Positions 25,307-33,073 of a DNA stretch of 64,000 nucleotides are shown in pieces; position 1 is the first letter of the stretch, and every line of letters begins with the position of its first letter. The notes below the pieces were generated by a model, which searched no databases, had not been told where the DNA came from, and saw only the letters and a program-made list of their open reading frames with translations. Source of the DNA: Polyangium spumosum. Its GTDB lineage: Bacteria > Myxococcota_A > Polyangia > Polyangiales > Polyangiaceae. The position numbers and the translations under genes were made by a program. The stretch spans positions 1-64,000 of the forward strand of contig NZ_WJIE01000010.1 of the NCBI RefSeq assembly GCF_009649845.1, read 5' to 3'.

Positions 25307-26125
25307 GTGACAGCCATCGTCTCGACCCTGACCTCCTTACCCTTCACGCAGCTCCGTCGGAACCGGTATTTTTACCTGTGGTACGACGGCTTTTACCTCG
25401 TCCTCTGCGCGGCGCTGATCGCGCTGATGGTGACGACGGGCTTCCAGGGGCTCGTCCCGACCTGGGACAATCGCCTCTGGCTCGTGCTGCCCGTGGCCTG
25501 TCACCTGCAGATCCTGTGCAGCGTGTTCATCCACAACGCGACGCACAACAACTTCCCGCGGGCGCTCAACCGGATCGTGGGCGAGCTCTGCGGGATGGTG
25601 GTGCTGACGCGGTTCGCGTCGTGGGAGGTGATCCACCAGCGGCACCACCGGTTCTCGGACGACGTCGAGAAGGACCCGCACCCGGTGGGGCCGAGCTACT
25701 GGCGGTTCCTGGTCGATACGATCGTGAACGTGGAGCACCAGCTCCAGCAGATTTACTTCGACCTCTACGGCGACACGCCCGAGAACCGGCGCTACGAGCG
25801 GCTGCGGGCGTACGTGAGTTACGGGACGAACCTGCTCCTGATCGCGACGTGGTTCCTGTTCCTGGGGAAGGTCGGGTTCTTCTTCCTGTTCGTCCCGGCG
25901 TCGATCGTGGGCTTCTTCCACCTCGTGCACTTCAACTGGTCGACGCACAACGCATTCTCGCCGAGCGGCGATTTCAAGCCGGTAAACCTCGACCACGGCT
26001 ATTACAAGATCGGCAACCTGCTCTGGTTCGGCATTTACATGCACGCGAACCACCACAAGCGGGCAGGGATGTTCAATCCAGCGAAGATGCAGCCGAGCTT
26101 GCCGATCACGCCGCCGCCGGGCTGA
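25307..26125 (+). CDS. Second fatty acid desaturase-family enzyme
   Basis: A 272-residue membrane desaturase with His boxes HNATHNN, HQRHHRFS and HANHHKRAGM, and four or more hydrophobic segments (LVLCAALIALMVTTGFQG; NLLLIATWFLFLGKVGFFFLF). The body also contains ADNR/DPH motif FSDDVEKDPHP, typical of the family. The GTG start is used; the ATG 13 bases upstream is out of frame. It is divergent from the other desaturase gene, sharing a 43-base intergenic stretch, so both may be driven by overlapping promoters. It ends before the triple-hairpin repeat. Confidence 0.85.
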   Translation: MTAIVSTLTSLPFTQLRRNRYFYLWYDGFYLVLCAALIALMVTTGFQGLVPTWDNRLWLVLPVACHLQILCSVFIHNATHNNFPRALNRIVGELCGMVVLTRFASWEVIHQRHHRFSDDVEKDPHPVGPSYWRFLVDTIVNVEHQLQQIYFDLYGDTPENRRYERLRAYVSYGTNLLLIATWFLFLGKVGFFFLFVPASIVGFFHLVHFNWSTHNAFSPSGDFKPVNLDHGYYKIGNLLWFGIYMHANHHKRAGMFNPAKMQPSLPITPPPG

Positions 26126-26145
26126 GAGGCAGGCTGGCAGCGTAG

Positions 26146-26214
26146 CGCCGGGGTTTCACCCCGGGCCCCACCAGGGGCTGTCCGCCCCTGGACCCGGACC
26201 AGGCACGGCCTGGA
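26146..26214. repeat. Dispersed triple-hairpin repeat, copy 1
   Basis: Three stems follow each other: CCGGGG/CCCCGG, CCAGGGG/CCCCTGG (around CTGTCCG) and CCAGG/CCTGG. The same modules, in reverse orientation and with small changes, lie at about 60579-60650. Both copies fill a gap between convergent genes, suggesting a dispersed terminator-like repeat. Confidence 0.7.
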
Positions 26215-26268
26215 CCGAGGACGACAACGCGCGTTGCGCGTCGTCGACCAGCATTCCCCGCCCCCCCT

Positions 26269-27072
26269 CTACTGCGTGCCGGCAGGCTTCGGGCCCTCGG
26301 GGGGCGCCGGGGCCGCCTTGGGAGCTTCAGGCTTGGGAGCTTCGGGCTTCGGAGCTTCAGGCTTCGGAGCTTCAGGCTTGGGAGCTTCGGGCTTCGGAGC
26401 TTCGGCCGGTTTGTCCGTCGTGCCCGTGGGCTTCGCGGCCCCGGCGTCCGCGGCCGCGTCGCCCGCGTCGCCCGCGTCGGAAGAGGCCGCGTCCGCCCCG
26501 GCGTCCTCGGCGCCCGCGTCCTCGGCGCCCGCGTCGGGCACGGCTGCGGGCGCAGGCGGCGGCTCCGCGGGGCGCTCGTCCGTCCAGCAGGCCGGGTTCG
26601 GCGGCGGCTGGAAGGTGAGCTCGTGCGAAGCGCGATCCCCCTTCTTCGTGACGAGGGGATCCGTCTTGTAGACCTTGGCCTCGCCGCACTCGTACGCCGT
26701 GAGGTCACGCTCCTGCGTCTTGCCCGCGCGGAGCGGCACCGAGGCGCGCTCGTTGCTGCACTGGGCCCACTCGACCGTGTACTCGGCGTCCGCGTCCGGC
26801 AGGATCACCCGCACGCTCGGATCCGCCTCGACGCGTTTGCCCAGGAGGAGCACGCGGACCACCGGATCGCCGTCGTCGAGCACCCGGACCTGGACCGGCT
26901 GGCGAAGGCCGCCGCGCATCTTGTTGTCCGCTCCGCCGAGCGTGAAATCAGGGCAGACGGGCTCACCCGTGACCCCCGAACGGAGCTGGTCGTTGGAGCA
27001 AGCGACGAGGGGCGCCGCGAGGAGCGCGGCGAGGGCGAACGCAGTGCGCGAGCGCAGGTTGTGGCGGATCAC
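26269..27072 (-). CDS. Lipoprotein with EAPKP repeat tail
   Basis: The GTG at 27072 is preferred because it gives a clean signal peptide (VIRHNLRSRTAFALAALLAA, then PLVAC with lipidated Cys25); an upstream TTG would add twelve residues of no signal value. The middle holds Cys-containing beta segments (GEPVCPDFTLGG, EYTVEWAQCSNERAS). The C-terminal third is low complexity: Ala/Asp repeats (DAGAEDAGAEDAGAD) and six EAPKP units encoded by a 15-bp tandem repeat. Such tails may span the periplasm or cell wall. Function unknown. The repeat number could vary between strains. Confidence 0.7.
   Translation of the reverse strand: MIRHNLRSRTAFALAALLAAPLVACSNDQLRSGVTGEPVCPDFTLGGADNKMRGGLRQPVQVRVLDDGDPVVRVLLLGKRVEADPSVRVILPDADAEYTVEWAQCSNERASVPLRAGKTQERDLTAYECGEAKVYKTDPLVTKKGDRASHELTFQPPPNPACWTDERPAEPPPAPAAVPDAGAEDAGAEDAGADAASSDAGDAGDAAADAGAAKPTGTTDKPAEAPKPEAPKPEAPKPEAPKPEAPKPEAPKAAPAPPEGPKPAGTQ
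26317..26406 (-). repeat. 15-bp coding minisatellite (EAPKP x6)
   Basis: Six 15-bp units of the type CTTCGGAGCTTCAGG run head to tail in frame within the lipoprotein gene, differing at two positions. They encode the EAPKP pentapeptide repeats and are a candidate site of slipped-strand length change. Confidence 0.8.
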
Positions 27073-27104
27073 GGGCGCAGCGTCGCCCCGTACGGGCCCT
27101 TTCG

Positions 27105-27554
27105 TCAAGTCCGGCGCGTTTTCTTCACAGGCAGCTTCGTTTTCCCGAGCGCGAGCACGTGCTCGAAGTGCGCCTCGGAGACGGGCACGACGCTGAGGCG
27201 CGAGCGCTTGAGCAAGGCGATGTCGGCGAGGGACGGATCGCTGCGGATGACCTCGAGCTCGACGGAGGCCTTGAGCGCGACGACGGGCTCGACGTCGACG
27301 GCGCTCCAGTCCTCGCCCTCCGCGGTGGGATCCGGGTACGCCTCGCGGGCGACGCGGGCGACCCCGACGACGGCCTTGTCCTCGTTCGAGTGATAGAAGA
27401 GCAGGAGATCACCCTTCTTCATGGCGCGCAGGTTGTTCCGGGCCTCGTAGTTGCGCACGCCATCCCAGACGGCCCGCTTGTCCGCGAGGAGCTGGGCGAA
27501 CGAGTATTTGTAGGGCTCGCTCTTGACGAGCCAGTAATGCTTCTCCGTCGTCAT
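27105..27554 (-). CDS. EVE (PUA-like) domain protein
   Basis: The 149-residue single-domain protein begins MTTEKHYWLVKSEPYKYSFA and continues with AVWDGVRNYEARNNLRAMKKGDLLLFYHS, VVGVARVAREAYPDP and DVEPVVALK, the standard order of EVE domains. These have a PUA-like fold and are thought to recognise modified bases in DNA or RNA. It ends with a basic TKLPVKKTRRT tail. It is an isolated gene between a lipoprotein gene and an L,D-transpeptidase gene on the same strand. EVE proteins often sit near defence genes; no such neighbours are seen. Confidence 0.9.
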   Translation of the reverse strand: MTTEKHYWLVKSEPYKYSFAQLLADKRAVWDGVRNYEARNNLRAMKKGDLLLFYHSNEDKAVVGVARVAREAYPDPTAEGEDWSAVDVEPVVALKASVELEVIRSDPSLADIALLKRSRLSVVPVSEAHFEHVLALGKTKLPVKKTRRT

Positions 27555-27601
27555 GCGTTCGTCGGGACCATACAGCCCGACTTCTGCACCCTCAACAACA
27601 A

Positions 27602-28141
27602 TCAGTCCGTGATCACGAGCGTCGTGTCGTCCGGCACGAGGCGGGAGAGCTCGTCGATTTCGGCGTCGTCGAGCGCGATGCAGCCGTGTGTCCAGTCCGA
27701 TTGCTTATGCACGCCGTTCCACTCGCGCTTGCCGACGCCGTGGATGCCGATGCCGAAGCCGACGGTGCGGCCGGGCGGGACCTCGCCCCGGCGCTTGAGC
27801 TCGGCGAACCGCGCGCGGTCCACGTCGTTCGGGTAGGTCACGTTGATGAACTGATGGAACAGGCCCTTGAAGCGGCCCTTCACCCGGTAGGTGCCGACGG
27901 GCGTGACCTTGTCGCCCTCGAAGCGCTTGGGGCCGGCGCCGCCGCTGCCGATCGCGACCTTGTACGTCTTGATCACGCGTCCGCCCTCGGCGACGAGGTC
28001 GAGGCGGTGCTCGCTCTTGTCGACGCGGAGGAGCGCGACCTTGTCCGCGGCCGGTTTCTTGGGTTTTCCGCCCGGCGCGGCGGGGAGCGGGGAGGGGTGG
28101 AGGAGGGTGGTCGCCACGAGGAGCGCAAACAGGGCGTTCAT
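27602..28141 (-). CDS. L,D-transpeptidase (YkuD domain)
   Basis: A 179-residue exported protein with an N-terminal signal (MNALFALLVATTLLHPSPLPAA) and a YkuD/ErfK domain whose active-site motif IHGVG...SDWTHGCIAL supplies His134, His152 and the nucleophile Cys154. It makes 3,3 cross-links in peptidoglycan or links proteins to it. The signal ends near AAPGG and may be cleaved by signal peptidase I. It acts in the periplasm. The gene stands alone, divergent from the sigma-like gene, with 104 bases between their starts. Confidence 0.9.
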   Translation of the reverse strand: MNALFALLVATTLLHPSPLPAAPGGKPKKPAADKVALLRVDKSEHRLDLVAEGGRVIKTYKVAIGSGGAGPKRFEGDKVTPVGTYRVKGRFKGLFHQFINVTYPNDVDRARFAELKRRGEVPPGRTVGFGIGIHGVGKREWNGVHKQSDWTHGCIALDDAEIDELSRLVPDDTTLVITD

Positions 28142-28187
28142 GCCCGGGTGTCGAGGATCCCGCGGGGATCGTGACGGCCGAGGCGCT

Positions 28188-28207
28188 CGAAAAAAAATGT
28201 TTTTTCG
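28188..28207. promoter_or_regulatory. A/T palindrome in divergent promoter region
   Basis: CGAAAAAA and TTTTTTCG arms of 8 bp surround AATG. It lies between the L,D-transpeptidase and sigma-like genes, 38 bases before the sigma-like ATG. In such a GC-rich genome it stands out; it may be a promoter UP-type element, an operator, or a short bidirectional terminator. Confidence 0.35.
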
Positions 28208-28245
28208 CCCGTCACACTCCGGGTACGTTCTCCGATGAGGGGGTG

Positions 28246-29271
28246 ATGAGCGCTCCGATGACCATGGACGAACCGAGGCTTTCCGAGCCGCTGGCGGATC
28301 CGGAGCTGCGGCGGTTTTTGCTCGATTTCGTGCGCCGCCGCGTCTCGCCCGCCGACGCCGACGATATCGTCCAGACGGTCCTCTGCGAGGCGCTCACCGC
28401 GAAGAACCGCCCGGTCGACGGGGCGGAGCTGCGCAAGTACCTGCTCGGGATCGCGCGGCACAAGGTCGCCGACGCGCACCGCGCCGCGGCGCGCCTGGAG
28501 ATGCGGGAGCCGCCGGAGCTCGTGGCGGGCCCGCCCCCGGTCGAGGAGGAGGCGCTCGTGCGCTGGGCCGAGCGTCAGGCGCCGGCGACCGAGGAGGCGA
28601 AAAAGACGCTCGCCTGGATGGCGCGGGAAGGGGAGGGCGAGAAGCTCGAGAGCATCGCCGAGGAGGAGCAAGTGCCGGCGGCGCGCGTGCGGCAACGCGT
28701 GTCGCGCATGCGGCGCTGGATGAAGGAGCGGTGGCTCGCGGAGCTCGCGGCCGTGGCGGCGCTCGTGGCCCTCGCGGCGATCTTGTGGCGCGTGGTGAAG
28801 GACGCCGACGAGCCGGAGGCGCTCGTGCCGGTGCCGGACAAGGTCCCGGCGCCGCCGGATACGCCGCTCGATCGGGCGAAGGCGCTGCGGGCGGACGCGT
28901 TCTGGTGGTGCGAGCGCGGGTCGTACAAGGTTTGCGTGGAGCAACTCGACGCGGCGAAGCAGCTCGATCCGAGCGGGGACGCGGCGCCCGAGGTGCAGGC
29001 GGCGCGCGAGCGGGCGCGGCGGGCCCTCGAGGCGCCGCAGCCGCGGCCGACGTCGACGTCGACGCCGACGCCGCCCGAGACGAAAGGCGAGATCAAGGAC
29101 ACGAAGGAACTCGAGCCGCGGAAGGTCGCGCCCTCGCCGAAGCCCGCGCCCACGAACGCGAAGCCGAAGCTCGACCCCGAGCTCATCGATCGCGGCACCA
29201 AGAACGAAAAATCGAGGCCCCTCCCCAAGACACAACGCAAGAAGGGCGACATCGAGCTGCTGAAGAAGTGA
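28246..29271 (+). CDS. ECF-type sigma factor fused to membrane and exported tail
   Basis: The start MSAPMTMDEPRL follows GAGGGGGTG; the upstream GTG at 28171 would add non-conserved sequence. Residues about 20-85 match sigma-70 region 2 (RRVSPADADDIVQTVLCEAL, KYLLGIARHKVADAHR), and 115-160 a region 4 helix-turn-helix (LESIAEEEQVPAARVRQRVSRMRRWMK). A single TM helix follows at about 166-184 (LAAVAALVALAAILW), then an Ala/Pro-rich part with WWCERGSYKVCVEQLDAAKQLD. Ordinary ECF factors end after region 4, so this is a membrane-tethered sigma or a transcription regulator built from sigma parts. Release by proteolysis would be one way to activate it (inference). Confidence 0.75.
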   Translation: MSAPMTMDEPRLSEPLADPELRRFLLDFVRRRVSPADADDIVQTVLCEALTAKNRPVDGAELRKYLLGIARHKVADAHRAAARLEMREPPELVAGPPPVEEEALVRWAERQAPATEEAKKTLAWMAREGEGEKLESIAEEEQVPAARVRQRVSRMRRWMKERWLAELAAVAALVALAAILWRVVKDADEPEALVPVPDKVPAPPDTPLDRAKALRADAFWWCERGSYKVCVEQLDAAKQLDPSGDAAPEVQAARERARRALEAPQPRPTSTSTPTPPETKGEIKDTKELEPRKVAPSPKPAPTNAKPKLDPELIDRGTKNEKSRPLPKTQRKKGDIELLKK

Positions 29272-29430
29272 GCCAGGGCCCGAAGCTACGGCGTTCCGGG
29301 GCCGCGGGGGGTCTTGTCCGGCGAAACCTCGGCGCTTGGGCCTTGCTTGCCAAGCTTTCGGCCCTCCTGTACGCTGGCCGAGGCGAGGAGTGGACGGCGA
29401 AGCGTCGGCGGTGCGGCTGGAGCGATCCGG

Positions 29431-29892
29431 ATGAAGAACATGGCCTTCCAGAAAGTGGGCGACTACTTCGTCCTCGTCCACACCGCCATGGCGCCCACCG
29501 ACGAGGAGTGGGACGAATGGATGCAGCACTACACGTATGCATCGATTCTCGTCGTAACGGACGGCGGCGCGCCGACGGCGTCGCAACGCAAGCGCATGAA
29601 AATGCGCGTCGACGAGCTCCGCGCCTTGCCGGGCGTGCCGAACAGGAAAGAGCCGAAGGTGGCGACCGTCACCGCGTCGTCGTTCGTCCGCGGCGTGCTC
29701 ACGGCGCTCCGGTGGTTTTACCACGATGCGTATGCAGCTTTTCCGCCGGACCACATCAATCAAGCGCTGACCTATCTCGACGTTCCGCCGCGGTATCACA
29801 TTGCGATGAAGACCGCGGTGCAGACGCTCCGCATGCAGCTCAAGAAGGCCAAGGGCTCCGGGCAGACGCGGACGATGCCCGACGAAGGTTGA
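29431..29892 (+). CDS. Small uncharacterised soluble protein (STAS-like pattern)
   Basis: The start MKNMAFQKVGDYFVLVHTAM is chosen as the first Met that begins a conserved-looking pattern; the longer frame to 29314 adds random sequence. The 153-residue product alternates strands and helices: DYFVLVHTAM, DEEWDEWMQHYTYASILVVTDGG, QRKRMKMRVDELRALPG, ATVTASSFVRGVLTALRWF, and INQALTYLDV. This resembles a STAS/SpoIIAA-type fold of the kind common in myxobacteria, but I cannot assign a function. It lies between the sigma-like gene and the PilZ-repeat gene, with gaps on both sides. Confidence 0.6.
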   Translation: MKNMAFQKVGDYFVLVHTAMAPTDEEWDEWMQHYTYASILVVTDGGAPTASQRKRMKMRVDELRALPGVPNRKEPKVATVTASSFVRGVLTALRWFYHDAYAAFPPDHINQALTYLDVPPRYHIAMKTAVQTLRMQLKKAKGSGQTRTMPDEG

Positions 29893-30166
29893 GGCGGACC
29901 CCAGCGTCCACCGTCGACTGTGGTGTCGATAGTTACATCCGATCAGCACGACGTCGGCCTTGACGCTGTCGGGGTCGTTCGATAAAAACGGGTGTTGGTC
30001 GGTGGCACGAGCGCGTGAGCAGCTTTGGCCACGACGAATGTCGGACCCGATGTCGGGGCCCGAGGCTACTCGTCGCCCGAACGTGAGACCGCTGGAGGCA
30101 TCGCACCTTGCTTGACGCAGAGAGTCGGCGCTTCCGTCGTCCGAAGGCTCCCCGAGGGGGTGAGGG
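29893..30166. other. Noncoding gap upstream of PilZ-repeat gene
   Basis: No gene is seen here. Near the end the bases CGAGGGGGTGAGGGGTG form a strong ribosome-binding region just ahead of the GTG start at 30167. No clear sigma-54 or sigma-70 box was found. Confidence 0.5.
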
Positions 30167-33070
30167 GTGAGCAGCGAGCGGGCGCCGGCCGCGGGGGGCG
30201 AGCCAAGAGCCGCGGTGTCCACCACGTCGGGGGAATCGCAGGCCCCGCCGAGCGTCAATCCGTTGTCGGACGGACCTGCGTCCGTGCGTTTTCCGCGGCT
30301 CACCGCGGAGGGGCGCGTGGCGCTCGGAATGCCGGAGGAGGAGCGCCGGAGCGAACCGCCGCCGTCGGTGAGGTTTCCGCGGGCAATGGGGGAGGCGCGA
30401 CACTCGTCGTGGGGCCCGCCGCGCGACGAGGACCAATTGAGCGAGCCGCCGCCGTCGGTGAGGTTTCCGCGGGCAATGGGGGAGGCGCGGCACTCGTCGT
30501 GGGGCCCGCCGCGCGACGAGGACCAATTGAGCGAGCCGCCGCCGTCCGTGCGATTCCCGCGGACGATGTCGGAGGCGCGGCACTCGTCGTGGGGGCCGCC
30601 GCGTGATCGCGAGGAGGACGGGCTCAGCGAGCCGCCGCCGTCGCTCAAGTTCCCGCGTCCGCTCTCCGCGCCGCCGCTCGGGATGCGGGCCGAGCGTGGC
30701 GAGCGCGCGGAGGACGAGGGGCTCGCGGAGCCGCCGCCGTCGCTCCGGTTCCCGCGGTCGATCGCGCCCTCCGCCTCGCCCTCGGAGCGGGCGCCGGGGC
30801 GGGACGACGAGGTGCTCTCCGAGGGGCCGGCGTCGGTGCGCTTCCCGCGGCTGACGGCCGAGGGGCGCGCGGCGCTCGGGATGCGCGAGGACGAGCCGCT
30901 CGGCGAGACGGCGTCGGTGCGGTTCCCGTCGCGCCGGCTCTCGGACATGCGGCCGCCGCGGCCCTCGGAGGCGCCGCCGTCGACGGACTACGCGGAGAGC
31001 CCGCCGTCGGTGCGGTTCCGGCGGGTGAGCGGCGAGGCGGGGCCGGGGTATCGGCTGCGCGAGGGGGCCTGCGCGGTCACGCTCTACACGCAGGATCGCT
31101 GGCTCTTGCCGGCGTCCGTGGTGCGCCTCTCCCCTTCGGCGGTGTGGTTCGCGCCGGGGGACGGGCTGATCCCGCGGCTCGGCGGGCGCGTGATCGCGTA
31201 CATGCTCTCGGGCAAGGGGGCGGTCGGGCCGGTCGAGGGGATCGTGGTGTCGATCGAGCCGACGGGGCCGCAGGGGGCGGTGCTCGTCAGCGTGCAGTTC
31301 GAGGGGGTCACGCGGGAGCTCGGCCGGAAGATCCTCTCGCTCCTGCAGGAGCTCTACGCGGTCGGGCAGGCGGAGCTCGCGCGGAGTTTGTCGCGTGTCC
31401 GCGAGCAGATCGACGATCCGGGTCGGGTGCGGGCGATCCTGCGGGCGCTGATCCACGCGGGCAGCGAGGGGCTCGTCGTGGGCTCGGAGGTGCCGGTCAA
31501 GGCCGAAAAAATCGAGTCGGGCGAGGCGCCGCGGGTCGTGTGGCGATCGGCGCTCGACTGGGGCCCGCCGCCGTACATCGTGGATCTCGGCGGGTACAAC
31601 TCGATTCACCGGATCCACCTGGAGAAGGCCGACTTCGAGGCGGACGGGCGGGTGACGTCGGCGCTGCCGACGCGGATCGAGCGGGTGCGGCACCGGTGGT
31701 TCCGGCGGTGCAAGGTGCAGCGGAAGATCACGGCGTCGTTCAAGCACCCGATATGGCCCGAGGTGGTCGTGGCCGGGCGGGAGGTGCTCGACGTCTCGTT
31801 CGCGGGGATGAGCTTCGAGATCGATCCCGACGAGGATCTCGTGTTCCCGGGCCTCGAGCTGACCGACATCGAGATTTCCCTCGGGGACGGGGCGCCGCTG
31901 CACGTGCACGGCGAGGTGCGGTACGTGCTCCCGGCGCGAAACGGGGCGAAGGCGCGTTGTGGGCTCAAGGTGGCGCCGCGCGCGTCGAAGGACGAGGGGC
32001 CGTGGATGCGGCTCGTGAGCCAGGAGCTGCACGAAAAGACGCTGGGCAACTCGGAGACGCCCGAGTCGATGTGGAGCCTCTTGCAGCAATCGGGGTATTT
32101 CAACTTGTCCGGTAAAACTCCGGATCAGTTCGAGCCGATGAAGAAGACGTTCCTCGAGTTCGGGGCGCGGGCGGCGGCGGCGCCGCGGATCATCTGCCAG
32201 GCGGTCTGGCCCTCGGAGCGTGGGATCGAGGCGTCGCTCTCGGTGGCCAAGATTTACAGCGGGAGCTGGCTCGTCCACCAGCTCGCGAAGCGGCCGGGCA
32301 AGGCGCCCGGCGTCGCGCACGTGCGGCAGATCCTGCGGGACATCTACCTGCGCGCGTTCGAGTATCCGCAGCTCGATCCGGCCTTCACGTGGGCGCTCGC
32401 GTTCATCGACGGCGAGGTGCCGTGGTCGATGGCGCACCTCGACTTCGCGCGGCCCTACCTCGACCAGGGGCTCGCGGCGATCCGGCCGTTCCGGCTGCTC
32501 GAGGCGCAATCGGCGGGGGCGAGCGACGAGCCCGCGGGCGAGCGATTCGACGTCGGCCCCGCGGCGCCCTTCGAGACGGCGTGGCTGCTCGACGAGCTCC
32601 GCAAGACGCACTCGCAGGCGCTGCTCGACGCGCTCGACCTCGTGCCGGAGCGGGTGGATCTCGCGGAGACGGGGCGGCTCTGGAAGGAAGCGGGGATGGG
32701 GCGGGAGCGCGTGATCTTCACGGCGCGGCGCGCGAACGTGCCCGTGGCGGCGGCGCTCGTGGAGACGGGCGAGACCGGGACGAACCTCTTCCGGCTGCTC
32801 GATTGCGTGCGCCTCTTCGAGCTCGGCCCGGGCGGCAAGCAGGCGTTCGTCGGGCTGATCGACGAGGCCCGGCAGTTCTACCGGTCGCGCGGGAAATCGA
32901 GCTTCGTGTACATGCACGAGCACCCGGACGTCGAGCACGTCGAGCGCTGCAAGCTGCTCGATCTCGGGCAGGGCAATTGCTGGGCGATATCGGCGCAGAT
33001 CCTCCCGGAGTTCCTCGAGCACGTCTACGAGCTGACGGCCATCGGCCGGTACAAACCGAAGCAGGGGTAA
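30167..33070 (+). CDS. Large PilZ-domain protein with tandem repeat arm and acyltransferase-like C-terminus
   Basis: A 967-residue protein. Residues 1-290 are disordered and repeat the unit SEPPPSVRFPR about ten times; three of these sit in 30-residue repeats from a 90-bp tandem DNA repeat. About 300-390 is a degenerate PilZ-like domain (REGACAVTLYTQDRWLLPASVV), and about 505-590 a second one with RVRHRWFRRC and DVSFAGMSF, matching the RxxxR and D/NxSxxG c-di-GMP motifs. Residues 640-960 form a domain with a GNAT-like pattern (VIFTARRANVPVAAALVETG; RSRGKSSFVYMHEH). It probably senses c-di-GMP and acts with the ThiF-nitroreductase gene three bases downstream. The substrate is unknown. Confidence 0.65.
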   Translation: MSSERAPAAGGEPRAAVSTTSGESQAPPSVNPLSDGPASVRFPRLTAEGRVALGMPEEERRSEPPPSVRFPRAMGEARHSSWGPPRDEDQLSEPPPSVRFPRAMGEARHSSWGPPRDEDQLSEPPPSVRFPRTMSEARHSSWGPPRDREEDGLSEPPPSLKFPRPLSAPPLGMRAERGERAEDEGLAEPPPSLRFPRSIAPSASPSERAPGRDDEVLSEGPASVRFPRLTAEGRAALGMREDEPLGETASVRFPSRRLSDMRPPRPSEAPPSTDYAESPPSVRFRRVSGEAGPGYRLREGACAVTLYTQDRWLLPASVVRLSPSAVWFAPGDGLIPRLGGRVIAYMLSGKGAVGPVEGIVVSIEPTGPQGAVLVSVQFEGVTRELGRKILSLLQELYAVGQAELARSLSRVREQIDDPGRVRAILRALIHAGSEGLVVGSEVPVKAEKIESGEAPRVVWRSALDWGPPPYIVDLGGYNSIHRIHLEKADFEADGRVTSALPTRIERVRHRWFRRCKVQRKITASFKHPIWPEVVVAGREVLDVSFAGMSFEIDPDEDLVFPGLELTDIEISLGDGAPLHVHGEVRYVLPARNGAKARCGLKVAPRASKDEGPWMRLVSQELHEKTLGNSETPESMWSLLQQSGYFNLSGKTPDQFEPMKKTFLEFGARAAAAPRIICQAVWPSERGIEASLSVAKIYSGSWLVHQLAKRPGKAPGVAHVRQILRDIYLRAFEYPQLDPAFTWALAFIDGEVPWSMAHLDFARPYLDQGLAAIRPFRLLEAQSAGASDEPAGERFDVGPAAPFETAWLLDELRKTHSQALLDALDLVPERVDLAETGRLWKEAGMGRERVIFTARRANVPVAAALVETGETGTNLFRLLDCVRLFELGPGGKQAFVGLIDEARQFYRSRGKSSFVYMHEHPDVEHVERCKLLDLGQGNCWAISAQILPEFLEHVYELTAIGRYKPKQG
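30361..30610 (+). repeat. 90-bp coding tandem repeat (EPPPSVRFPR)
   Basis: Two nearly identical 90-bp units start at 30361 and 30451, with a third, diverged one at 30541. Each encodes a 30-residue unit containing EPPPSVRFPRAMGEARHSSW. The first two differ at only a few bases, so the duplication is recent. Confidence 0.8.
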
Positions 33071-33073
33071 GGA

